A DNA stretch of 34,300 bases from CAYVFC01 sp964450715 (GCA_964450715.1 CAYVFC010000088.1:1-34300); one strand, 5' to 3'; shown: positions 7,506 to 16,169, counted from the first letter of the stretch. The notes: generated by a model from the letters alone, not told the origin. Numbers and translations are program-made.

Positions 7506-8936
7506 TTGGGCTACCTGGTAGAAACCGTCATTCTCCTGCCGGCGCTGACCGGCTTTTTGGCCTTCTTCGCCGGGCCCACCTCCGGGCGGATGCTGCTGGT
7601 GCTGACCGGCGCGCTTCACCTGCCGCTGTCGCTGGCCCTGTGGGCCAAGCGTCCGGTGCCCGTGCTTCAGGGCTACTTCGCGGTCACCGACGAGGGGCTG
7701 ATCTCCCTGCTGGTCATCTCGCTGCTGTTCCTGCTCATCGCCATCTACACCCGGCAGTACCTGCGCACGAAAGCCATCCCCTCGGAGTCGATCTTCACCG
7801 GCTCCATGTTGCTGTTCCTGGCCACCATGACCATGGTCACCCTGGCCGACCACATCATGGTGATGTGGATCGCCATCGAGGCGACCACCCTGGCCAGCGC
7901 TCCTCTCATCTACACCTACCGCTCGGCCGCCGCCATCGAGGCCACCTGGAAGTACGTGCTGATCTGCTCGGTGGGCATCGCCCTGGCCCTTTTGGGTTCG
8001 GTGCTGCTGGCGCTGTCCATGGACGTGGGCCAGGTCGACGTGCCCATGTCCTTCTCGGCGCTGACCGGAGCGGCCGCCCGGCTCGACCCGCTCTGGCTCA
8101 AGACCGGCTTCGTCTTCATCTTGGTAGGCTACGGCACCAAGATGGGGCTGGCGCCCATGCACACCTGGCTTCCGGACGCCCACAGCGAGGCCCCGAGCCC
8201 GGCCTCGGCGCTGCTGTCCGGCGTGTTGCTTAACTGCGCCTACCTGGGCATCTTGAAGACCCACGCCATCATGCACGCCGCCGGGCTGGGCGAGTTTGCC
8301 GGCACGGTGCTGGTGCTCTTCGGCCTGGCCTCCATCGTGGCCGCGGCCACCTTCATCCTCAAGCAGACCGAGTACAAGCGCCTGTTGGCCTACTCCAGCA
8401 TCGAGAACATGGGCATCATCGCCTTTGGCACCGGCATCGGCGGGCTGGGGGCCTACGGCGCGGTGCTCTGCCTCATCCACCACAGCCTGATCAAGTCCTC
8501 GCTCTTCCTCTGTACGGGCAACATCCTGCTGGGCTACCAAAGCCCGCTGATCGAGAAGACCGGGCGGCTGGCCCGACAGATGCCGCGCACCTTCGTGGCC
8601 TTCCTGGGCGGCTTTGCCGGCATCTCCGGCTTTCCGCCCTTCGGCATGTTTCTGGGCGAGGTCTTCATCGTCATAGCCGCCTTCCGCGCCGAGCACTATT
8701 TGGCCGTAGCCCTGTTCATCCTGAGCATCTGCGTCATCTTCGCCGGCTTTGCCAACCACATCGTGCGCATCTCCTTCGGCGAGACGGAAAAGCCGGTCCG
8801 TTTCGAGGAAAAGGACAGCCTGGTCTGGCCCCAGTACGCGCTTCTGGCCACCTCGGTGCTGCTCTTCATCTGGATGCCAGACACCGTGTCGCGAACCATC
8901 CTCAACGCGGTGCGCGCCATCGGAGGAGGCTTCTGA
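7506..8936 (+). CDS. hyfF: Antiporter-like subunit (HyfF family)
   Basis: A 476-residue second antiporter-like subunit of the NuoN/NuoM/HyfF type. Key channel residues are present: E125 in MWIAIEATTLASAPLIY and a lysine in GYGTKMGLAPMHTWLPDAH. The domain continues with SEAPSPASALLSGVLLN, EYKRLLAYSSIENMGII and GFPPFGMFLGEVFIV. The start is TTG at 7506, eleven bases after a GGAG; no better ATG is available without losing the first helix. Having HyfB, HyfE and HyfF together gives more than one candidate ion channel, as in complex I and Hyf. Its TGA overlaps the ATG of hyfG by one base (TGATG). Confidence 0.9.
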   Translation: MGYLVETVILLPALTGFLAFFAGPTSGRMLLVLTGALHLPLSLALWAKRPVPVLQGYFAVTDEGLISLLVISLLFLLIAIYTRQYLRTKAIPSESIFTGSMLLFLATMTMVTLADHIMVMWIAIEATTLASAPLIYTYRSAAAIEATWKYVLICSVGIALALLGSVLLALSMDVGQVDVPMSFSALTGAAARLDPLWLKTGFVFILVGYGTKMGLAPMHTWLPDAHSEAPSPASALLSGVLLNCAYLGILKTHAIMHAAGLGEFAGTVLVLFGLASIVAAATFILKQTEYKRLLAYSSIENMGIIAFGTGIGGLGAYGAVLCLIHHSLIKSSLFLCTGNILLGYQSPLIEKTGRLARQMPRTFVAFLGGFAGISGFPPFGMFLGEVFIVIAAFRAEHYLAVALFILSICVIFAGFANHIVRISFGETEKPVRFEEKDSLVWPQYALLATSVLLFIWMPDTVSRTILNAVRAIGGGF

Positions 8937-10444
8937 TGCAGACCGGTTTCCTGCGGGTGGGCCATGCCGAGGCCACGGCTCGCGATCGCATCCCCCACCT
9001 CTGCTTCGACGACTTCCGCCGCGAGGCGCTGGCTCTGGCCGAGAACGGCGCCAAGGTGGTGCACTTCTTCGCCTACCCGGACGGCGACGCGCTCAAGCTG
9101 CTCTGCGTGCTGCGCGGCGAGCACCTGGTGGTGGCCGGCTGTGACGCGCCGGAGAGCTTTCCCTCCTTGACCGCGGAATGCGAGCGCTTTCACCTGTTCG
9201 AGCGCGAGATGGCCGAGCAGTACGCCCTGCGCCCGGAAGGCCACCCCTGGCTCAAGATGGTGCGCTACCATCCCAATTACCGCAGCCTGCCCGATCTGTT
9301 CGGCAACGACTATGCCCAGGACATTCCGGGTAACTACCCCTACTACAGCGTGGCCGGAGACGAGATCCACGAGGTGGCGGTGGGACCCGTGCACGCCGGG
9401 GTGATCGAGCCCGGCCACTTCCGCTTCAACTGCATCGGCGAGCGGGTGCTGCACCTGGAGATCCACCTGGGCTACCAGCACCGCGGGGTGGAGCCGCTGT
9501 TCATGCAAGCGGCGCCGCACCGCTGGCCGGTCATCATCGAGGGCGTGGCCGGGGACACCGCGGTGGGGCACTGCCTGTGCATGGCCCAGGCCCTGGAGGC
9601 GCTGGGAGCGCCGGCCCCGGACGAGGGCGCGCGCATCATCCGCACCGTCGGCCTGGAGCTGGAGCGGCTGGCCAATCACGTGGGCGACCTGGGCGCGCTG
9701 AGCGGCGACGTGGCCTTTTTGCCGCCGGCCAACTACTGCGGCCGGATGCGGGGCGACTTCCTGAACATGAGCCTCTGGCTCTGCGGCAACCGCATGGGCA
9801 AGGGGCTGGTCCGGCCGGGCGGGGTCCGCTTCCCGCTGACCGATGAGGACCGCAAGGTGCTCTCGGGGCGCCTGGCCGAGCTCAGGCCGCAAGTCGAGCA
9901 CACCATCGATCTGCTCTTGACCACCTCCAGCGTGCGCTCCCGCTTCGAGGGTTGCGGCGCGGTAAGCCGCGCCGACGCCGAGCACCTGGGCCTGGTGGGC
10001 CCGGCCGGTCGCGCCTGCGGCATCGCCTATGACGTGCGGCGCTGCTTCCCCACCGAGCACTACACCCGGCTCGATATCCCCGAGCACGCCCGCAGCACCG
10101 GCGACGTCGACGCCCGGGCTCGCATGCGGGCGGACGAGGTGCTGCAGTCGCTCGACATCGTCCAGCTGCTTCTGAAAGAGCCGGTGCAGACGGAGACGGT
10201 CGGGACCGCGGTGCACGAGCTGGCGCCCTGCTCCTTCGTGGTCACGCTCAACGAGGCCTGGCGCGGGGAAGCCTCGCACTGCCTGCTCACCGACGCCGAG
10301 GGCAAGCTCTTGCGCTACAAGATCAAGGACCCCTCCTTCCACAACTGGAACGGCCTGGCCATGGCGCTGAGGGACACCGGCATCTCCGACTTTCCGCTCA
10401 ACAACAAGAGCTTCAACCTCTCTTATTGTGGATACGACCTGTAA
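8936..10444 (+). CDS. hyfG: Hydrogenase-like large subunit lacking NiFe ligands (NuoC-NuoD/HyfG family)
   Basis: A 502-residue fusion of a NuoC-like part (about 1-115, with FEREMAEQYALRPEGHPWL) and a NuoD/HyfG-like large subunit (about 145-502, with HLEIHLGYQHRGVEPLF). In real group-4 NiFe hydrogenases the next segment contains RxCGxC. Here it reads GVAGDTAVGH (203-212), so both cysteines are replaced. The C-terminal DPCxxC box is replaced by NLSYCGYDL (494-502), which ends the protein. There is no tail for a maturation protease to remove. All four metal ligands are thus missing, as known for energy-converting hydrogenase-related (Ehr) complexes and NuoD. It should not make or use H2. Its redox partner is unknown. 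It begins with a 1-base overlap with hyfF, after GGAGGAGG. Confidence 0.9.
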   Translation: MQTGFLRVGHAEATARDRIPHLCFDDFRREALALAENGAKVVHFFAYPDGDALKLLCVLRGEHLVVAGCDAPESFPSLTAECERFHLFEREMAEQYALRPEGHPWLKMVRYHPNYRSLPDLFGNDYAQDIPGNYPYYSVAGDEIHEVAVGPVHAGVIEPGHFRFNCIGERVLHLEIHLGYQHRGVEPLFMQAAPHRWPVIIEGVAGDTAVGHCLCMAQALEALGAPAPDEGARIIRTVGLELERLANHVGDLGALSGDVAFLPPANYCGRMRGDFLNMSLWLCGNRMGKGLVRPGGVRFPLTDEDRKVLSGRLAELRPQVEHTIDLLLTTSSVRSRFEGCGAVSRADAEHLGLVGPAGRACGIAYDVRRCFPTEHYTRLDIPEHARSTGDVDARARMRADEVLQSLDIVQLLLKEPVQTETVGTAVHELAPCSFVVTLNEAWRGEASHCLLTDAEGKLLRYKIKDPSFHNWNGLAMALRDTGISDFPLNNKSFNLSYCGYDL

Positions 10445-10453
10445 AGACGGCCC

Positions 10454-11197
10454 ATGCTCAAGACGCTGATCAACCGATTCGAACAGGGCTACCGGACCTC
10501 GCCCTATCCGCAGGCGAACATCCAGCTGCCGGAGCGTTACCGGGGGTTGCCCACGGTTCACTCGGACGCACCCGAGGAGACGCTCGCCCTCTGCGCCAGG
10601 CAGTGCCCCCAGCAGGCCATCGATGCCGACGGCCGCCGCATCGACCTGGGGCGCTGCGTGTTCTGCGCCGACTGCGAGCGGCTCAGCCAGAGCAAGGCCG
10701 TCTCCTTCAGCCAGAGCTTCGAGCTGGGTACGGCCAGCCGGGAGGCGCTGCGCACCGCGGGCAGCCTGCCGGCCCTGGCCGAGCACGGCAAACAGCACTT
10801 CAAGAAGCTGTTCGGGCGATCGCTTCAGCTGCGCCAGGTCTCCGCGGCGGGCTGCAACGCCTGCGAGGCCGACCTGAACGTGCTGGCCACCCCCTTCTTC
10901 GACCTGGCCCGCTTCGGCATCAACTTCGTGGCCTCGCCCCGGCACTCGGACGGCATCGTGGTCACCGGGCCCATCTCCCGTAACATGAAGACCGCGGTGC
11001 TACAGACCTACGAGGCGGTGCCGGAGCCCAGGGTGGTGATCGCAGTGGGAAGCTGCGCCATCAGCAGCGGGCCTTTCCGGGGAAGCCCGGAGATCACGGA
11101 GGGGCTGGAGGAGTTGCTACCTGTCGACCTGTTCATCCCGGGTTGCCCCCCACATCCATTGACCAACCTGCACGCCCTGCTAAACTACTTCAAGTAA
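10454..11197 (+). CDS. hyfI: Ferredoxin-small subunit fusion (HyfH-HyfI/NuoB-like)
   Basis: A 247-residue iron-sulfur protein that appears to combine two subunits usually separate. Residues 47-74 hold C47, C51-P, then C68, C71 and C74, enough for one [4Fe-4S] cluster in a shortened ferredoxin domain. Residues 131-247 form the NuoB/HyfI small subunit with C134 and C137 (AAGCNACEAD), C201 (GSC) and C231 (PGCPPHP), the four ligands of the cluster next to the active-site subunit. It is the last gene of the operon, 9 bp after hyfG. No separate two-cluster HyfH, HyfA or maturation gene is present in the window. Confidence 0.88.
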   Translation: MLKTLINRFEQGYRTSPYPQANIQLPERYRGLPTVHSDAPEETLALCARQCPQQAIDADGRRIDLGRCVFCADCERLSQSKAVSFSQSFELGTASREALRTAGSLPALAEHGKQHFKKLFGRSLQLRQVSAAGCNACEADLNVLATPFFDLARFGINFVASPRHSDGIVVTGPISRNMKTAVLQTYEAVPEPRVVIAVGSCAISSGPFRGSPEITEGLEELLPVDLFIPGCPPHPLTNLHALLNYFK

Positions 11198-11406
11198 TCG
11201 AAATCCGGCTCGTCGACAAATTGACTTCCATGGCTTTGTGGTGGTCGAATTCGAGAGGCGATTTCCTCGACCACCCGTCGTTGTTCTGGTTCGGTCGATG
11301 AGCGGAAGCGATACGTAAGTACCCGCACACTCCGTCGCCGCATACCGACATGCCCGACACGGCATCAGCAAGCCGCGCGGCCACGGTAGACCCCGACCCA
11401 GAGCTC

Positions 11407-11420
11407 CCCGGATATCCGGG
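11407..11420. promoter_or_regulatory. 14-bp perfect palindrome upstream of the LCIB-like gene
   Basis: CCCGGATATCCGGG is a perfect palindrome 30 bp before the ATG at 11451, a plausible operator or leader hairpin. The 253-bp gap 11198-11450 also contains a 9-bp dyad, GGTGGTCGA/TCGACCACC (11240-11248 and 11277-11285), 42 bp after the operon's last stop codon. No clear promoter was recognised in the gap. Confidence 0.35.
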
Positions 11421-11450
11421 CGTCGGATCGTAAGACGAGAGGACACCTGC

Positions 11451-12707
11451 ATGGACCAAACCAACCGCATCTGGCTGCCGACCTACTGCGACCCCAGATC
11501 GTTTCTGCCCAATGTGCAGGAAACGGTCATCCTCTTCGCCCAGCGCCCCTACCTCTTCCAGGATTTCGTGGGCAAGGCGATCACCTTTCTGGAGAGCGAT
11601 CGGGCCAAGAAGGCGGGATTCGATCAGGATCCGAGGAAGGCGCTGCCCTGCAAATGGACCTGCTCGGACGAGTCGCTCTTCGGCGTGGTGCTGACCCTCT
11701 ACGCCTACACGGGCTACTACCCTTTTGACAAGGGGCGAATCGGCGGGCTGTACAACGACGCGTCGCTGGGCGCGGCCGTGCACCACTGCTCGGTGAACAT
11801 CGACTTCGGCGGCTCGCACGTGGGCTACATCCCGGGAGAGAACGGCGGAACCCACGGCCAGATCGCCCGCCCGCTCAACGGCGGACAGACCTCGACCAAC
11901 TGCGGCTATCTGATGGCCAACCTCTCCCATTTCAAGGCGGTCTACGACGACGCCTGCCGGAACATCCTGCTGTTCCGCCCCAACGGCGGACGGGTGATGG
12001 CCTCCATTCCCAACGAGTTCCTGCAGCCCGGCTGGAGCAGCAACCGCATCAAGCTGCTGATCGACATCGAGAGCTTCACCACCGGCGCGGTTCCCTATGA
12101 CGTCAACAACCGGTACACCCACAAGGTAGCGGGCCGCTCGCTCTTCTACGTCTCCTCCGAGTTTTTAGGCGGCATCGATCCCCGGCCGCCCGAGCAGAGC
12201 TTCATGACCCCCGAGCCCCAGCCCATCGGAAACGAGCTGACAGCCAATTACTTCAGCATCTACGACTCCGGGGCGACGCTGGTGGGCGGCGTGCCGACTA
12301 AGGGCTTCCTGCCCTACGTCAAGTATATCCTCTCCTCCAAGGTGGCCCCCTACCCCCTCAAGGCAGCGGTCACCAACTCCAACATCGAGCACAACCGGCT
12401 GACCGACAGCGTACGCTCTGAGGAGTTCCGCCATGCCTCCTTCGCCAGCTTTACCGGCGTGTTCATCGACATCTACGACGAGCAGGTGGGCACCTACGTC
12501 AACCTCTACCAGCCGGTCGGCCTCAGCATCAAGCCGGCGGGCAAGACCCGCGAGGTGGAGATCTCGGCCGCCGAGGTCCACGAGATCTTCGACAGGCTGG
12601 AGCCGGCCGAGCCGCGCATGCCGCTACAGGGCGTGCTGGGATACGATCGGGCCGACCACGTGCTGGAAAACTACACCTACCGCCCTTCGGTAGGCGGGCA
12701 CCGCTAG
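11451..12707 (+). CDS. Possible LCIB-type beta-carbonic anhydrase-like protein
   Basis: A 418-residue soluble protein with no signal peptide. I do not recognise it with certainty. Three spaced motifs resemble the zinc site of the LCIB family (limiting-CO2-inducible protein B, a beta-carbonic anhydrase group). They are C71 in TCSDE (compare CRDE), H123 in GGSHVGY (compare FPHIG), and C151 in the RP...TSTNCGYL stretch (compare RP...SNACGAL). D73 and R140 could form the Asp-Arg pair. The ligand order Cys-His-Cys fits, with spacings of 52 and 28. The C-terminal half (about 230-418) is outside this motif region and unassigned. ATG 11451 follows GAGAGGA. It is codirectional with the Ehr-like operon 253 bp upstream, so co-regulation is possible but not shown. 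Confidence 0.6.
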   Translation: MDQTNRIWLPTYCDPRSFLPNVQETVILFAQRPYLFQDFVGKAITFLESDRAKKAGFDQDPRKALPCKWTCSDESLFGVVLTLYAYTGYYPFDKGRIGGLYNDASLGAAVHHCSVNIDFGGSHVGYIPGENGGTHGQIARPLNGGQTSTNCGYLMANLSHFKAVYDDACRNILLFRPNGGRVMASIPNEFLQPGWSSNRIKLLIDIESFTTGAVPYDVNNRYTHKVAGRSLFYVSSEFLGGIDPRPPEQSFMTPEPQPIGNELTANYFSIYDSGATLVGGVPTKGFLPYVKYILSSKVAPYPLKAAVTNSNIEHNRLTDSVRSEEFRHASFASFTGVFIDIYDEQVGTYVNLYQPVGLSIKPAGKTREVEISAAEVHEIFDRLEPAEPRMPLQGVLGYDRADHVLENYTYRPSVGGHR

Positions 12708-12723
12708 ACCGCCGACTGTAGTC

Positions 12724-12785
12724 GTCATCTCGACCGGAGGGAGAGATCTCCTTTTACCGAGATTTCTCCCTCCGGTCGAAATGAC
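12724..12785. repeat. Long hairpin repeat between convergent genes
   Basis: The left arm (12724-12750) begins GTCATCTCGACCGGAGGGAG, and the right arm (12758-12785) is its near-perfect complement, ending CCGGTCGAAATGAC, around a 7-base loop. About 25 stem positions pair. From memory, GTCATTTCGACCGGAGGGAG-type hairpins occur as dispersed repeats in many environmental genomes. Its place between the convergent LCIB-like and rel genes suits a bidirectional transcription end. Confidence 0.75.
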
Positions 12786-12861
12786 ATGGGTGCTGCGTAC
12801 GAAATGACCTACGCACGCGATAAATCCGGTACGTCTCATGAGCCGAAATGCGAGCCGGCGT

Positions 12862-15012
12862 TCACCCGCGCTCCACGTCGAACACGCCGTCAATCTTGGC
12901 AATAGCGCGCATCAAGGAGTTGAGCGCCGCCACGTCGTTGACCGCGAAGCGGAAGGTGTTGAGCGCGCGGCCGTCGCGTAGGGAGCGGCAGACCGCCTCG
13001 CTGATATTGATGCCGCTATCGGTGAACTCGCTGGAGATGTGGGCCAGGATCCCGGGGCGATCGGCGGAGATCACTCGCAGCGAGACCCGATGCGGATCCT
13101 TGGCGCTTCCCGACCAACTGACGTTCACCCGCCGCTCGGGCGATAGCTCCAGCGCCCGCTCGCAGCCGTGCCGGTGCACCGTCACCCCGCGGCCGCGGGT
13201 CAGCCAACCGGTGATGGAGTCGCCGTGCACCGGGTTGCAGCAGCGGGCGAAGCGGACCAGCACCGCGTTCGGGTCGTCGACCACCACGTCGTCCGAGCCT
13301 CCGCGGCGGATGACCTTGTCGACCGCCTTCTCCACCATGCTGGGCCGCATGTGCTCCGCGCTCTCGCTGCCGTCCATCAAGCAGACGGCGTTGGCTACCC
13401 GCTCCGGCTCCAGCTTGCCGAAGCCTACCTGGGCGAAGAGGTTGTCAGTGGTGGAGCAGCGAAACTGGCGGCCAGCCCGCTCCATCTCCCCCGACTTGAC
13501 CACCCGCGAGAAGGAGAGGCCGCGCTTGCGCATCTGCCGGTCCAGCAGCCCCTTGCCTAGCTTGATGGCCCGCTTGCGCTCCTCGGCGCGGATGAAGACG
13601 CGAATACGGGAACGGGCCCGGGCGGTGGCCACGAAGCCCAGCCACTCCTTGGCGGGCCGCTGCTTGGGGCTGGTGATGATCTCGACCGTGTCCCCGTTGT
13701 GCAGCTTGTAGGAGAGGGGTACCAGGCTGCCGTCCACTCGCGCCCCGGTGCAGTGGTCGCCCACCTCGGAATGGATCGAGTAAGCGAAATCGACCGGGGT
13801 GGCCCCGCGCGGGAAGATGCGGATATCGCCCTTGGGCGTAAAGACGTAGACCTCGTCGCTGAACAGGTCGATCTTGACGCCGTCGATGAACTCCTGCGGA
13901 TCGGCCACCTCCTGCTGGTAGCGCATCAGGTTGCGCAGCCAGCCGAACTTGGCCACCGTGGAGCGGTCCAGCGTGGCCCGCCCCTTGTCGTAGCGCCAGT
14001 GCGCGGTGATGCCCATGTCCGAGGTGCGCTGCATGTCGGCGGTGCGGATCTGCAGGTCCATGCGGCGCGCCCGGGGGCCGATCACCGTGGTGTGAAGCGA
14101 CCGGTACATGTTGCTCTTGGGAAGCGCGATGTGATCCTTGAAGCGGCCGGGCACGGGAATCCAGCAGGAGTGCAGCACGCCCAGCGCCGCGTAGCAGTCC
14201 TCCAGCCGCTCCACCAGAACGCGGAAGCGCAGCAGGTCGTGGACCTGCTCGAACTCGCACTGGCTCTCGCGCATCTTGCGGTAGATAGAGAAGGGGCGCT
14301 TGAGCCCGCCGCTTACCTCCGCGCTCAGCCCGTTCGCGGCCAGCGCCTCGGTAATGTCGCGCGCCAGGTTGTTCACGTACTTCCCGCTATCCCTGGACAT
14401 GCTCTGTAGCCTCTCGGTCAGGTCGGCATGCGGACCAGGATAGAGATACTGGAAGCAGTGGTCTTCCAGCTCGTCCTTCATCCACTGTATCCCGAGCCGG
14501 GCGGCCAGAGGCGCATAGATCTCGATGGTCTCGCGGGCGATGCGGTCCTGCTTGTCCGCCCCCATGTGCTCGAGGCTCCGCATGTTGTCCAAGCGGTCGG
14601 AGAGCTTGATGAGCAGAACCCGGATGTCGTGCTCCATGGCCAGCAGCATCTTGCGGAAGCTCTCGGCCTTGCGGTCCTCCCGGGAGATGAAGTCGAGCTT
14701 GCTGAGCTTGGTCACCCCGGCGACCAGGAAGGAGATCTCCTCGCCGAAGCGCTCGGCGATCTCGGCCTCGCTGACCTGCGTATCCTCGACCACATCGTGC
14801 AACAGCGCGGCACAGATGCTGGCGCAGTCCAACCGGAGCTGAGCGATGATGGAGGCCACGCTGACCGGGTGTACGAAGTAGGGCTCGCCCGACTTGCGGC
14901 GCTGCCCCTCGTGCATCTGCGCGGCGAAGACATAGGCCCGGTCCACCAGCTCGGTATCGATCTCCCGGTGGTACTCCCGGGCGCCGTCGATGATTTCAGT
15001 AAGCGATAACAT
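12862..15012 (-). CDS. rel: Bifunctional (p)ppGpp synthetase/hydrolase (Rel/SpoT)
   Basis: A 716-residue long RelA/SpoT homologue that makes and breaks the stringent-response alarmone (p)ppGpp. The HD hydrolase is intact: H48, H72-D73 in LLHDVVEDT, and D139 in IKLSDRLDNMRSL. The synthetase spans about 230-345, with GLKRPFSIYRKM, DLLRFRVLV and KDHIALPKSNMYRSLHTT. R290-F-K-D is the RXKD motif associated with bifunctional enzymes. TGS lies near 386-447 (VFTPKGDIRIFPRGATPVDFA), followed by a Cys-rich zinc-finger region (ARCCNPVHGD) and a C-terminal ACT domain (RVISADRPGILAHISSEF). Oddities: the usual EIQIRT is DLQIRT (D319), and the usual AExGIAAHW is SDMGITAHW, so synthetase activity may be altered. 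ATG 15012 gives standard family length. Confidence 0.93.
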   Translation of the reverse strand: MLSLTEIIDGAREYHREIDTELVDRAYVFAAQMHEGQRRKSGEPYFVHPVSVASIIAQLRLDCASICAALLHDVVEDTQVSEAEIAERFGEEISFLVAGVTKLSKLDFISREDRKAESFRKMLLAMEHDIRVLLIKLSDRLDNMRSLEHMGADKQDRIARETIEIYAPLAARLGIQWMKDELEDHCFQYLYPGPHADLTERLQSMSRDSGKYVNNLARDITEALAANGLSAEVSGGLKRPFSIYRKMRESQCEFEQVHDLLRFRVLVERLEDCYAALGVLHSCWIPVPGRFKDHIALPKSNMYRSLHTTVIGPRARRMDLQIRTADMQRTSDMGITAHWRYDKGRATLDRSTVAKFGWLRNLMRYQQEVADPQEFIDGVKIDLFSDEVYVFTPKGDIRIFPRGATPVDFAYSIHSEVGDHCTGARVDGSLVPLSYKLHNGDTVEIITSPKQRPAKEWLGFVATARARSRIRVFIRAEERKRAIKLGKGLLDRQMRKRGLSFSRVVKSGEMERAGRQFRCSTTDNLFAQVGFGKLEPERVANAVCLMDGSESAEHMRPSMVEKAVDKVIRRGGSDDVVVDDPNAVLVRFARCCNPVHGDSITGWLTRGRGVTVHRHGCERALELSPERRVNVSWSGSAKDPHRVSLRVISADRPGILAHISSEFTDSGINISEAVCRSLRDGRALNTFRFAVNDVAALNSLMRAIAKIDGVFDVERG

Positions 15013-15282
15013 CCGTACGCCTACATCCTATACCAAAGGGATGGAGCGGCCATCCCTGCAAGCCAAGCCGTCTTTTCCGGGCCGCGTCCGCAGAGCCCGC
15101 TCTCCGACGCCTAACTAAATAACTAGCACCAGGCGAAATACGCCACAAATAGAAGTGAGCCTCGCGACCCTCCGGCAGCGCGAAATCCCCTCCGGCGCCA
15201 TGGCCCGAACGGGTCAGTTTGTTCCCCCTCGCCGCTTTGCGAGACGGCCCCGGTGGGGTAAGCATCAGGCGATGGAGACCGG

Positions 15283-15996
15283 ATGCTGAATCCCTACCCG
15301 GGACGCCGCCGCGCCCTTGCCGCCGTACTGGCCTCGGCCCTGGCCGCGGCTGCGGCCTGCACCGACGACCCGGACGACTACCTGGGCGATCCCGGGGCGT
15401 ACGACGCTTCGGTGGACCTCTCCGAACAGGCCTTGCTCTGCCCGCAAGAGGCGCGGGGAGCCTTCAACAACTCGAACAGCCCGTTCCGCTGGGGCGACGA
15501 CGAGGTCCGGGTGCAGGTGGACCTGGCGGTCGACTTCCGCTGCCCTGCCTGCCTGAGCTTCGCGCTTCTGGCGGAGGACGTATGGAGGAACCGCGAGGAT
15601 TTTCGCCAGTACGTCCGCCTCTATTTCCACCATTTTCCGCTGGAATCGCGCCACCTTGGAACCGCCGAGATCCACGTGGCCGCGGCTGCGGCCGCCGAGC
15701 AGGACCCGAGCCACTTCTGGGCCCTGCACGACCGTATCTTCCTGCTGGCGGCCGAGGGGGAGCAGATGAGCCGCGAGCAGGTGGATGAGTTCCTGGCCGG
15801 GGAGCGGGAGCTGGACATGGAGGCCTTTGCCGAGGCCATGCGCTCGGACCGGCTCCGGGATTTCGTGCAATGGGACAAGCGTCAGGCCGTGGCGGCCGGG
15901 GCCACCGGCACGCCCTCGCTCTTCATCTGTGGCGAAAAGAACCCTCTCTGGACCGAGCTCGAGCAGCAACTGGACCGAGCCCTGAACGGCGACTGA
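15283..15996 (+). CDS. DsbA-like thioredoxin-fold lipoprotein
   Basis: A 237-residue protein with a basic start (PGRRR), a hydrophobic Ala-rich stretch and a lipobox-like AAAAAC, giving lipidated C26. The mature part has a DsbA/thioredoxin-fold redox domain: the CPAC active site is C87-C90 in DFRCPACLSF, and the cis-proline loop is GATGTPSLFICG near residues 205-216. The helical insert between them is typical of DsbA-like proteins. It probably oxidises or isomerises disulfides in the periplasm. Cysteine-paired exported proteins in this window, such as the RCC1 and TSP3 proteins, are plausible clients, but that is inference. ATG 15283 is the only start that keeps the full signal sequence. Confidence 0.85.
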   Translation: MLNPYPGRRRALAAVLASALAAAAACTDDPDDYLGDPGAYDASVDLSEQALLCPQEARGAFNNSNSPFRWGDDEVRVQVDLAVDFRCPACLSFALLAEDVWRNREDFRQYVRLYFHHFPLESRHLGTAEIHVAAAAAAEQDPSHFWALHDRIFLLAAEGEQMSREQVDEFLAGERELDMEAFAEAMRSDRLRDFVQWDKRQAVAAGATGTPSLFICGEKNPLWTELEQQLDRALNGD

Positions 15997-16169
15997 ACGG
16001 GTCGGGCTATCGATCCGCTGATCAGGTGGCGGCCGCCGGCGGATTGGTGGCGGTTTCGCCGCTTTGCGCGCGCAACTCAGCGAAAACACTGGGAGCCATG
16101 GCTGGCACCGTGCCTGCAAGCGGGTGGCAACCGCATTCGGTGCAATGGTGCGCTGGATAGATACTGGGG

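Noticed and set aside
8696..10945. A 749-codon minus-strand frame opposite hyfG and hyfI
   Set aside because: Antisense shadow without domains; the plus strand carries the conserved Ehr subunits.
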